In this document: in pieces, positions 32,432-39,332 of the stretch
How the letters are laid out: each line of letters opens with the position of its first letter
How positions within the stretch are numbered: position 1 is the stretch's first letter
Assembly: GCA_001802945.1 (NCBI GenBank)
Contig: MHAK01000012.1
Location: forward strand, 1-39,332
DNA length: 39,332 nt
Reading direction: 5' to 3'
Source: Ignavibacteria bacterium RIFCSPLOWO2_12_FULL_56_21
GTDB lineage: Bacteria > Bacteroidota > Ignavibacteria > UBA10030
Program-made: the position numbers and the translations under genes
Notes under the pieces: generated by a model
The model's input: the letters and a program-made list of their open reading frames with translations, nothing else
What the model was told of the DNA's origin: nothing
Databases searched by the model: none

Positions 32432-33866
32432 GACCAACGACACTCGCACGATCGTCATCGACCCTGTGACGCGTATCGAGGGACATGCCAAGATCACGAT
32501 CCGGCTGGACGAGAACGGACGCGTGGCCGATGCCAGATTCCATGTGAACGAATTCCGCGGTTTCGAGAAATTCTGCGAAGGCCGGCTGGTGTGGGAAATG
32601 CCGGGCCTTACCTCGCGCATTTGCGGCATCTGCCCGGCAAGCCATTTGATCGCTTCCGCAAAGGCGGGGGACGACATCCTTGCGATTCAAATTCCCGAGA
32701 CCGCGGAGCTCCTCCGCCGGGTCTTGATGCTCGGACAATGGATACAGTCGCATGCGCTGAGCTTTTTTCATCTCTCTGCCCCCGATTTTCTTCTCGGATT
32801 CGATGCGGACCCGGCTACACGGAATCTCTTCGGACTCCTCGCGAACAACAAAGAATTCCTGCGAAAGGGCATCCGTCTTCGAAAATTCGGACAAGAGATC
32901 ATCGCGATACTGGGCGGAAGGCGTATCCACACTCCATGGGCAGTCGCAGGCGGGGTACGAGATCCGATGAGCAACGAAGAACATGCGGCGATCGCGGCAT
33001 GGCTGCCCGAAGCGAAGGCAACCGTGCTCGAGGCCATTGATGTCATGAAGTCCGTCAACGACCGCTACCGGAAGGAAATCCCCAACTTCGGCAACTTCAG
33101 GTCGCTCTATGTGGGGCTAGTCGCCGAGGATGGCAGTTTCGAGTATTATGGCGGCGGCATCCGCGTCATGGACGGCATGGGGAACACTCTCGCCGATCGA
33201 GTTCCTCCCCGAGAGTATGCACGGCTGTTCGAGGAGAAGTCGGAGGAGTGGACCTACCTCAAAGTTCCGTATTACAAATCATTCGGTCCCGCAGAGGGAA
33301 TGTATCGCGTCGGACCGCTCGCACGCCTGAATATTTGCGATCGCATGGGCACACCGCTTGCCGAAGCGGAACGCCGAACATTCCGTCAACTGGCGGGGGA
33401 ACAGGAAACGGTGAACAACGCCTTCTTCTATCACTACGCACGGACGATCGAGATGCTGTTTGCCGTGGAAGAGGTGGAACGATTGCTGGGACATCCGTTG
33501 ATCCGAGGCTTGCATGTTCGGGCGCGAGCCATGATCAACAGCATGTCCGGCGTCGGCGCGTGTGAAGCGCCGAGAGGGACGCTGTTCCATCACTACGAGG
33601 TTGACGAAAATGGCGTGCTGCAGAAGGTGAACCTGCTTATCGCGACGGCACAGAACAACTCGGCCATGAACCGCACTGTACGCCAGCTCGCTGCACGCTA
33701 TCTCGACGGAAAGGAGGTCACTGAAGGCCTTCTGAACCGTATCGAGGCAGGCATTCGCTGCTATGATCCATGTCTCTCCTGCTCTACACATGCCGCCGGA
33801 AGCATGGCGCTCCATGTCGTTCTTGAAAGCGCCGACGGAACGATCCTGGATGAGAGGAAACGATGA
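32424..33866 (+). CDS. hoxH: [NiFe]-hydrogenase large subunit HoxH
   Basis: A 480-residue catalytic subunit. The Ni and Fe(CN)2CO ligands are present as motif L1 [10 protein letters not shown] (Cys67, Cys70) and motif L2 DPCLSCSTH (Cys450, Cys453). A 24-residue C-terminal extension follows His456 and is the expected target of the maturation protease encoded next. The N terminus ([17 protein letters not shown]) is group 3d-like. ATG 32424 is preferred; an in-frame ATG at 32409 would add five residues and overlap hoxY more. Together with HoxEFUY it makes a cytoplasmic enzyme that interconverts H2 and NAD(P)H. Subgroup 3d is inferred from gene content. Confidence 0.95.
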   Translation: MDKTNDTRTIVIDPVTRIEGHAKITIRLDENGRVADARFHVNEFRGFEKFCEGRLVWEMPGLTSRICGICPASHLIASAKAGDDILAIQIPETAELLRRVLMLGQWIQSHALSFFHLSAPDFLLGFDADPATRNLFGLLANNKEFLRKGIRLRKFGQEIIAILGGRRIHTPWAVAGGVRDPMSNEEHAAIAAWLPEAKATVLEAIDVMKSVNDRYRKEIPNFGNFRSLYVGLVAEDGSFEYYGGGIRVMDGMGNTLADRVPPREYARLFEEKSEEWTYLKVPYYKSFGPAEGMYRVGPLARLNICDRMGTPLAEAERRTFRQLAGEQETVNNAFFYHYARTIEMLFAVEEVERLLGHPLIRGLHVRARAMINSMSGVGACEAPRGTLFHHYEVDENGVLQKVNLLIATAQNNSAMNRTVRQLAARYLDGKEVTEGLLNRIEAGIRCYDPCLSCSTHAAGSMALHVVLESADGTILDERKR

Positions 33867-34315
33867 CGCCGACGACGCTGATCATCGGCATCGGCAATGA
33901 ACTGCGCGGCGACGATGGGGCCGGTCCCGCGACTGCACGCTGCTTACGCGAGCTGTATCCCCAGGCAGACGTGATGGTCGTTCAGCAATTGACGCCGGAC
34001 CTCGTTGAGTCGGTCGGATCTCATGACACGGTCATCTTTGTTGATGCCGCCGCAGGTGCAGATCACGCACTCATACGGCAAGTGATAGCCTCGCGTGATA
34101 GGACGGCGCACGGCTCGCATCTCATGACGCCGGGACAGTTGTTGTCGCTCGTCGATGCTCTCGATGGCCGGGCGCCGCGGAACGCGTTCGAAACGGCAAT
34201 TCCAGCGCAGACGTTTGAACATGGCGCGGTGCTCTCGAGCCACGCGCAAAAAGGTATTGTGGAAGGAGTGGAGGCCGTGTGCCGACTAATCAACGAACAG
34301 CAAACGCCCGTATGA
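33863..34315 (+). CDS. hoxW: Hydrogenase maturation protease (HoxW/HyaD family)
   Basis: A 150-residue peptidase of family M52 that removes the C-terminal peptide of the nickel-loaded large subunit. It shows the [13 protein letters not shown] motif with the metal-binding acidic residue (Glu14 or the following Asp), IFVDAAAG with the second acid, and SSHAQKG with the conserved His. The N terminus overlaps the hoxH stop by four bases (ATGA), and HoxH has a cleavable tail, making HoxH the obvious substrate. Confidence 0.92.
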   Translation: MTPTTLIIGIGNELRGDDGAGPATARCLRELYPQADVMVVQQLTPDLVESVGSHDTVIFVDAAAGADHALIRQVIASRDRTAHGSHLMTPGQLLSLVDALDGRAPRNAFETAIPAQTFEHGAVLSSHAQKGIVEGVEAVCRLINEQQTPV

Positions 34316-36633
34316 CGCGTTCGCGCGCGTTCATCTGCGCGACAGGAACTGTCCAGGGCGTTGGATTTCGACCGTTTGTCTATCGCCTTGCCCGGGAGCT
34401 TCACCTCGACGGAACGGTGCTGAACGACGGCTCAGGAGTTCGCATCGAGATCGAAGGAGAGACCGGGCATGTCGAGGAGTTCAGGCGCCGCCTCTTGACC
34501 GACCTTCCACCGCGCGCGGCGCTGTATTCACTCGAATGCACATACCTCCAGGCCTGCGGCCTGGGACCGTTTCAGATCCTCTCAAGTACTTCGAACGGCA
34601 CTCCGAATGCCGTCGTCCTGCCGGATATCGCTCTGTGCAATGATTGTCGGAAGGAGCTCTTCGACCCGGCAGATCGACGATACAGATATCCCTTCATTAA
34701 CTGCACCAACTGCGGCCCCCGCTTTTCGATAATTCTGAGCCTGCCGTACGACCGTCCCCGCACAACGATGCGGTCGTTCCGGATGTGTCCGGAGTGTCGG
34801 CGGGAATACGACGACCCTTCCGATCGCCGGTTCCACGCGCAGCCAAATGCGTGTCCCGCATGTGGCCCGACGATCACACTCTGGAACGATCGAGGCGACG
34901 TTCTGGCGAAGCAATACGGGGCGCTGGAAGTGGCAGTGCATTCTCTGCGAGCAGGTCGGATCGTGGCGCTCAAAGGGATCGGAGGGTTCCAACTTCTCGT
35001 GGATGCCTCGAACGACGAGGCCGTACAGCGGCTTCGCAAGCGGAAGCACCGGGAAGAAAAGCCGATGGCGGTGATGATGCCCGACTTGGCGACAGTGCGT
35101 TCGTTGTGCATGACAACCTTGGGCGAGGAGCGCACGCTAACGTCGTCGGAAAGTCCAATCCTTGTTCTGGATCGTCGGGTATGCGACGGCATCGCTTCTT
35201 CCGTCGCACCGGGAAATCCGTCGCTCGGCGTCATGCTTCCGTACTCTCCTCTGCATGCCCTCATCATGGAGTCACTTGGGTCGCCCGTCGTAGCCACCAG
35301 CGGGAATCTCTCCGATGAGCCGATGTGCATTGATGAAAAAGAGGCGCTCGTGCGACTCGGCGGGATCGCGGACCTCTTTCTCGTCCATGACCGTCCGATA
35401 GCCCGCCATGTGGACGATTCGGTCGTCCGGTGGATGGCAGGGCGGGAGCTGGTGATTCGACGCGCCCGTGGCTTTGCCCCGTTGCCGGTCGTTTTGCCGT
35501 CGAAAGTAACGGCGCCGCTCTTATGCCTTGGGGCGCACCAGAAGAATGCAGTTGCAAGGGTGATCGGCGATAGAGCCATGCTTAGTCAGCATATCGGCGA
35601 CCTAGACTCGCTCGAAGCACGGTTGGCGTTTCGGCGGGTGGCCGACGACCTCATGAACATCTATCCGACAACTGAAGACACTGTCGTGGTCTGTGATCTC
35701 CACCCGGAGTATGCTTCGTCAATCGAGGCAAGGAAACGTTCCCCAGACCCCGTCGTTGTGCAGCACCATCATGCCCACGCCGCCGCGTGTCGAGCGGAGA
35801 ACCGACTGGAAGGTCCTCTCCTCGCGGTTACCTGGGACGGTACGGGACTCGGTACGGACGGCACCATCTGGGGAGGGGAATTCCTCCATGACACGGGGAA
35901 TTCTGCGGATCGATATGCCACGCTGCTTTCATTTCCGCTGTTTGGAGGAGACAAGGTCGCGCGTGAACCTTGGCGATCTTCGTTGGGTTTATTGTGGGAA
36001 TGTTTTGGCGAAGATGCATTCGAGATGAGCGATCTGGCTCCTCTTCAATCTCTGGCGAATGTCGAAAAAAAACTTGCCAGAGCTGCTCTGCGTTCCGGCG
36101 TTCATACAATAACGACAACGAGCATGGGCCGATTATTCGACGGCGTGGCAGCGTTGCTCGGGGTTCGACAGATCGCTTCGTTCGAAGGGCAGGCTGCCAT
36201 GGAACTGGAATATCTTGCGACAGGCACGGCGCCCATAAAGACGTATCCATTCGAGGACTTAGAAGGCGGATGTAACGTCCCCGATCGTATCGATTGGCGT
36301 CCCATGGTCCGGGAGATCTGTCGGGCGGCGACGGTCGGCGAAGACAGGAGAACTATTGCCGCGACCTTTCATGCAACTCTGACGGACATGATTGTTGTCG
36401 TCGCGAAAATGTCGGGACTTGATCGAGTCATGCTAACAGGCGGCTGTTTCCAGAACAGATTATTACTGGAATCCAGCGAGCATCGGCTGCGCGAAGAAGG
36501 ATTCTCCGTTTACTGGCACCAACGCATTCCTCCCAATGATGGAGGAATTGCATTGGGCCAAGCCGTCATTGCCTCAGGCATGTTCGCAACGAAATTCAAG
36601 AAAGTGAAGAAAGAGGTGGCTCCATGTGTTTAG
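34312..36633 (+). CDS. hypF: Carbamoyltransferase HypF
   Basis: A 773-residue enzyme that uses carbamoyl phosphate and ATP to carbamoylate the C-terminal Cys of HypE, the first step of CN ligand synthesis. Domains in order: acylphosphatase (GTVQGVGFRPFVYRLA), two zinc-finger motifs of C-x2-C-x18-C-x2-C (CNDCRKEL...CTNCG and CPECRREY...CPACG), a YrdC-like domain (ALKGIGGFQLLVDA, KPMAVMM, PYSPLHALI, VATSGNLSDEP), and a Kae1-like domain (HHHAHAA, WDGTGLGTDGTIWGGE, VMLTGGCFQNRLL). ATG 34312 overlaps the protease stop; an in-frame ATG at 34279 lies inside the protease gene and is less likely. The end overlaps hypC by 10 bases. Confidence 0.95.
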   Translation: MTRSRAFICATGTVQGVGFRPFVYRLARELHLDGTVLNDGSGVRIEIEGETGHVEEFRRRLLTDLPPRAALYSLECTYLQACGLGPFQILSSTSNGTPNAVVLPDIALCNDCRKELFDPADRRYRYPFINCTNCGPRFSIILSLPYDRPRTTMRSFRMCPECRREYDDPSDRRFHAQPNACPACGPTITLWNDRGDVLAKQYGALEVAVHSLRAGRIVALKGIGGFQLLVDASNDEAVQRLRKRKHREEKPMAVMMPDLATVRSLCMTTLGEERTLTSSESPILVLDRRVCDGIASSVAPGNPSLGVMLPYSPLHALIMESLGSPVVATSGNLSDEPMCIDEKEALVRLGGIADLFLVHDRPIARHVDDSVVRWMAGRELVIRRARGFAPLPVVLPSKVTAPLLCLGAHQKNAVARVIGDRAMLSQHIGDLDSLEARLAFRRVADDLMNIYPTTEDTVVVCDLHPEYASSIEARKRSPDPVVVQHHHAHAAACRAENRLEGPLLAVTWDGTGLGTDGTIWGGEFLHDTGNSADRYATLLSFPLFGGDKVAREPWRSSLGLLWECFGEDAFEMSDLAPLQSLANVEKKLARAALRSGVHTITTTSMGRLFDGVAALLGVRQIASFEGQAAMELEYLATGTAPIKTYPFEDLEGGCNVPDRIDWRPMVREICRAATVGEDRRTIAATFHATLTDMIVVVAKMSGLDRVMLTGGCFQNRLLLESSEHRLREEGFSVYWHQRIPPNDGGIALGQAVIASGMFATKFKKVKKEVAPCV

Positions 36634-36896
36634 CAGTACCGGGGAAACTGGTTCGACGTGAGGACGGATCGGATCCGCTGATGGGCACCGTCAATTTTGG
36701 CGGTATCCTGAAGAATGTCTGCCTGGACTGGATTCCGGACGTGCGCGTGGGCGAGTACGTCATCGTTCATGTCGGATTTGCGATCAGCAAGGTGAACGAG
36801 TCGGAAGCATTGCAAACGCTTCAGCTTTTCAAAGACATGCAGTCCGGTTCGCATGTATCTGGCAAATCCGAAGCTGTGCAGCGGAAGACGACATGA
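36624..36896 (+). CDS. hypC: Hydrogenase assembly chaperone HypC
   Basis: A 90-residue chaperone. The invariant N-terminal MCLAVPGKL supplies Cys2, which with HypD holds the Fe(CN)2CO unit and passes it to HoxH. The small OB-like core runs to [18 protein letters not shown] ~20-residue polar tail follows. GAGGTGG precedes the ATG. It overlaps both hypF and hypD, so stoichiometry is probably set by translational coupling. Confidence 0.95.
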   Translation: MCLAVPGKLVRREDGSDPLMGTVNFGGILKNVCLDWIPDVRVGEYVIVHVGFAISKVNESEALQTLQLFKDMQSGSHVSGKSEAVQRKTT

Positions 36897-37996
36897 AACA
36901 CGTGGACGTTTACCGGAGCGAAGCTCCTGCCTGGACACTGTTACGCGAGATCAAATCGCTCACGACGCGGCCGTGGACGATCATGGAAATCTGCGGCGGT
37001 CAAACACACGCGATCGTCAAATCGGGGCTAGAAGACCTCCTCCCGAAATCGATCTCGCTTGTGCACGGCCCGGGATGTCCGGTGTGCGTGACGCCTGTGG
37101 AAACGCTGGACAAGGCTATGGCGATCGCTGCGCTTCCGGGGATCATCTTCACGTCGTTTGGCGACATGCTGAGGGTACCCGGGTCTTCCCTCGATCTGTT
37201 GACGGTCAAGTCGCGGGGTGCAGACGTGCGCTTCGTCTATTCGCCGCTTGATGCGGTCCATGTGGCGCAGGCAAATCCCGACCGAGAGGTTGTCTTCTTT
37301 GGCGTCGGGTTCGAAACAACTGCACCGGCCAATGCCATGGCAGTGGTCGAAGCGCGGCGTCTCAACCTCCACAATTTCTCGATGCTTTCATCACATGTGC
37401 TTGTTCTGCCCGCAATCGAGGCGATATTGGGAAGTCCCGACAATCGTGTGCAGGGCTTCCTCGCCGCAGGTCACGTCTGCACGATCATGGGATACGAAGC
37501 CTATGAACCGCTGGCGCATAAGTACCGCGTTCCGATGATCGTCACAGGATTCGAACCGGTGGACATTCTTCAGGGAATCATGATGGCAGTTCGCCAGCTT
37601 GAGACGGGGAGAAGCGATGTGGAGAACCAGTATGCCCGCGCAGTGCGGCGAGAAGGAAATCGTCGGGCGCAAAAAGTGATGAACGACGTGTTCGAGGTGT
37701 GCGACAAGGCCTGGCGCGGCTTAGGGATGATCCCCAAAAGCGGACTGAGATTGAGACATGAAGTACGATCGTTCGATGCTGAATATCGTTTCGGAGTAGA
37801 ACGGACCGAGGTTCGAGAGTCTCCACTCTGCTTCGCAGGCGACGTTCTGAGGGGAATGAAAAAACCGACTGAATGTCCTTCCTTTGGCGGAGAATGCATA
37901 CCGGAACATCCTCTCGGAGCTCCTATGGTTTCATCTGAAGGCTCGTGCGCTGCGTACTTCAGGTATCGTCGCATCGTTCCCCGGGGGGCAGCATGA
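36893..37996 (+). CDS. hypD: Hydrogenase maturation factor HypD
   Basis: A 367-residue iron-sulfur scaffold on which CN and CO are attached to iron. Family signatures are [16 protein letters not shown] (Cys of the active motif), [61 protein letters not shown], and a C-terminal Cys set [20 protein letters not shown]...C for the [4Fe-4S] cluster. Full length. The start overlaps hypC and the stop overlaps hypE. Confidence 0.96.
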   Translation: MKHVDVYRSEAPAWTLLREIKSLTTRPWTIMEICGGQTHAIVKSGLEDLLPKSISLVHGPGCPVCVTPVETLDKAMAIAALPGIIFTSFGDMLRVPGSSLDLLTVKSRGADVRFVYSPLDAVHVAQANPDREVVFFGVGFETTAPANAMAVVEARRLNLHNFSMLSSHVLVLPAIEAILGSPDNRVQGFLAAGHVCTIMGYEAYEPLAHKYRVPMIVTGFEPVDILQGIMMAVRQLETGRSDVENQYARAVRREGNRRAQKVMNDVFEVCDKAWRGLGMIPKSGLRLRHEVRSFDAEYRFGVERTEVRESPLCFAGDVLRGMKKPTECPSFGGECIPEHPLGAPMVSSEGSCAAYFRYRRIVPRGAA

Positions 37997-39084
37997 AACG
38001 CGAACATGTAAAGCAGATGGCCACTGCGTCGAACATTCCATCGACGCCCGATGCGTCCTGTCCTGTGCCGCTGCACGATTACGACCGTATCCTGCTCGCC
38101 CATGGAGGCGGAGGAACGCTAAGCCGGAAATTGTTGATGGAGTCCGTATTCCCGGCCATCATGAACGAACATCTCTCGTCACTTCATGATGGCGCAATAC
38201 TTACGATTGGCGGGACCCGGCTTGCCTTTTCGACCGACTCGTACGTCATAAGCCCGAGGTTTTTTCCCGGAGGTTCGATCGGCAGTCTGGCAGTGAACGG
38301 GACCGTGAATGACCTGGCAATGTGCGGAGCCGTTCCGCAGTTCCTTTCGGTCGGGTTCATTCTTGAAGAAGGATTTCCTCGGGAAGAACTTGAAGGAATC
38401 GTTGGAGACATGCGTTCCGCAGCCGACGCTTCAGGCGTTCAGCTTGTCACCGGCGACACGAAAGTGGTGGAAAAAGGGAAGGGGGATGGAATATTCGTGA
38501 ATACGTCAGGGATCGGGACAGTCCGCGAAGGAATTGTTTCCGATCCGCGCAGAGTGAAACCGGGGGACGTGATCATTCTCAGCGGTGATATTGGACGCCA
38601 TGGAATCGCCATCATGTCCGTCCGGGAAGAACTGGAATTCGGGTCGACGATCGAAAGCGACTGTTGTCCGTTGCACGCTGTGGCCGCGGCAGTATGCGGG
38701 GCTGCTCCGGATCTCAAGGTTATGCGTGATCCCACACGGGGTGGACTGGCAAGCGCATTAAATGAGATCGCCGAGAGTGCGTGTGTTGGCATGGAGATCG
38801 ACGAACAGAAGATCACCATCCTTGAGCCGGTTCATGCGGCATGTGAGATTCTCGGGTTTGACCCTCTCTACGTGGCAAACGAAGGCAAGATGATCACCAT
38901 CGTACCGCCGCATAGGGCAAGCGCCGTGGTCGAGGCCATGCGACGATTACCCGAATCCTCTGAAGCATGCGCTATTGGAACAGTGACTGTGGAAAATCCT
39001 GGCACAGTCGTTTTGAAGACTACCATTGGCGGCAAGAGAGTGGTGGACATGCTTAGCGGCGAGCAATTGCCCAGGATTTGCTAG
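37993..39084 (+). CDS. hypE: Hydrogenase maturation factor HypE
   Basis: A 363-residue PurM-fold enzyme that dehydrates its own carbamoylated C-terminal Cys to thiocyanate and donates CN to HypCD. The [12 protein letters not shown] motif, [37 protein letters not shown] and [11 protein letters not shown] are visible. The last residues are the diagnostic PRIC with terminal Cys363. ATG 37993 overlaps the hypD stop. Residues 1-28 form an unconserved N-terminal extension. Last gene of the operon; only a weak hairpin with TTTT follows near 39082-39113. Confidence 0.96.
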   Translation: MKREHVKQMATASNIPSTPDASCPVPLHDYDRILLAHGGGGTLSRKLLMESVFPAIMNEHLSSLHDGAILTIGGTRLAFSTDSYVISPRFFPGGSIGSLAVNGTVNDLAMCGAVPQFLSVGFILEEGFPREELEGIVGDMRSAADASGVQLVTGDTKVVEKGKGDGIFVNTSGIGTVREGIVSDPRRVKPGDVIILSGDIGRHGIAIMSVREELEFGSTIESDCCPLHAVAAAVCGAAPDLKVMRDPTRGGLASALNEIAESACVGMEIDEQKITILEPVHAACEILGFDPLYVANEGKMITIVPPHRASAVVEAMRRLPESSEACAIGTVTVENPGTVVLKTTIGGKRVVDMLSGEQLPRIC

Positions 39085-39115
39085 CCTCGACCGGCAATAA
39101 TGAGAGGGCTTTTCA

Positions 39116-39144
39116 TTGCGCAAACGCGCACATTTGGCTATATT
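39116..39144 (+). promoter_or_regulatory. Candidate promoter before the GIY-YIG gene, with internal inverted repeat
   Basis: TTGCGC (39116-39121), a 17-base spacer and TATATT (39139-39144). An inverted repeat TGCGC-AAAC-GCGCA (39117-39130) overlaps the -35 box and spacer, a position typical for a repressor site. Confidence 0.45.
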
Positions 39145-39218
39145 AACGGCCGGAAGGCGTTTGGCATGATCCGCCGTTGGTAAACAGAAGGCATAGGTCT
39201 GATGGTGGTGCAGGGGGA

Positions 39219-39332
39219 ATGTTCTCGGTTTATGTGCTTATATCGGAAAGTTGCGGAAAGACCTATGCTGGCCAAACCAAAGATCGAACGGCGAGGCTAG
39301 ATACGCACAATAGCGGGAAAGTACGATCGACA
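39219..39332 (+). CDS. GIY-YIG nuclease-like protein (3' truncated by the window)
   Basis: Only the first 38 codons are present: MFSVYVLISESCGKTYAGQT then a stretch with THNSGK. The VYVL strand, the Y-x-G-Q-T (in place of YIG-x-T) and the H-N-x-G segment match the start of small GIY-YIG domain proteins of the UhpC/YhbQ-like UPF0213 type, which are usually about 80-95 residues. ATG 39219 is directly preceded by CAGGGGGA, a very close G-rich ribosome-site-like sequence. The catalytic Glu would lie beyond the window. Role unknown; relatives include DNA repair and homing-type nucleases. Confidence 0.65.
   Translation, partial: MFSVYVLISESCGKTYAGQTKDRTARLDTHNSGKVRST

Overview
The window looks like a chromosomal segment of a moderately GC-rich member of the Bacteroidota/Ignavibacteria group (FCB). 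The evidence is a type IX secretion (T9SS) C-terminal sorting domain on the first gene, a full-length SprA translocon protein, a PorX-type response regulator, and AT-rich intergenic mini-repeats of the kind often seen in that group. No rRNA or phage genes are seen. The only mobile-looking content is around 1.5-2.8 kb and at the right edge.

Layout: (1) 1-1344 is the 3' part of a secreted T9SS cargo protein, followed by a terminator. (2) 1345-2885 is a repeat-rich island. It holds a 124-bp tandem repeat, then a small DUF559 (Vsr-like) nuclease gene flanked by inverted copies of a CACCTCCCCT...palindrome unit, then two further tandem copies of its right end. (3) 2886-5436 (minus strand) is a pair of LptF/LptG-family lipopolysaccharide-export permeases. 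(4) 5780-9522 is a soluble five-PAS hybrid histidine kinase overlapping pdxH. (5) 9677-16648 is sprA. (6) 16791-26233 is a tightly packed plus-strand run: porX, tsaE, tsaB, accD, an arginase, panC, a GlmU-like nucleotidyltransferase lacking the acetyltransferase half, a Wzi-like outer-membrane barrel, a polysaccharide deacetylase and a membrane GT2 glycosyltransferase. It links T9SS regulation, tRNA t6A modification, lipid and CoA precursors and surface polysaccharide. (7) 26258-26617 is a minus-strand stand-alone receiver protein, divergent from tRNA-Ser(UGA) at 26793-26877. A partial duplicate of the tRNA lies just upstream of it. A small zinc-ribbon gene with a strong terminator follows.

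(8) 27409-39084 is one apparent operon, almost every junction being an ATGA-type overlap: a YbaK-like deacylase-fold protein, hypA, hypB, hoxE, hoxF, hoxU, hoxY, hoxH, a hydrogenase maturation protease, hypF, hypC, hypD and hypE. This is a complete bidirectional NAD(P)-linked [NiFe]-hydrogenase (group 3d-like) with its whole maturation set. HoxEFU exchange electrons with NAD(P)H, HoxYH is the hydrogenase module, HypF/E make the CN ligands on the HypC/D scaffold, HypA/B deliver nickel, and the protease trims HoxH. The likely role is redox balancing or fermentative H2 turnover. (9) The window ends in the first 38 codons of a GIY-YIG nuclease-like gene.

The most unusual item is the DUF559 nuclease gene with outward-facing, REP-like palindromic ends and extra solo right-end copies. 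It looks like a small mobile or domesticated element organised much as RAYT/REP systems are, but with a PD-(D/E)xK-type nuclease.
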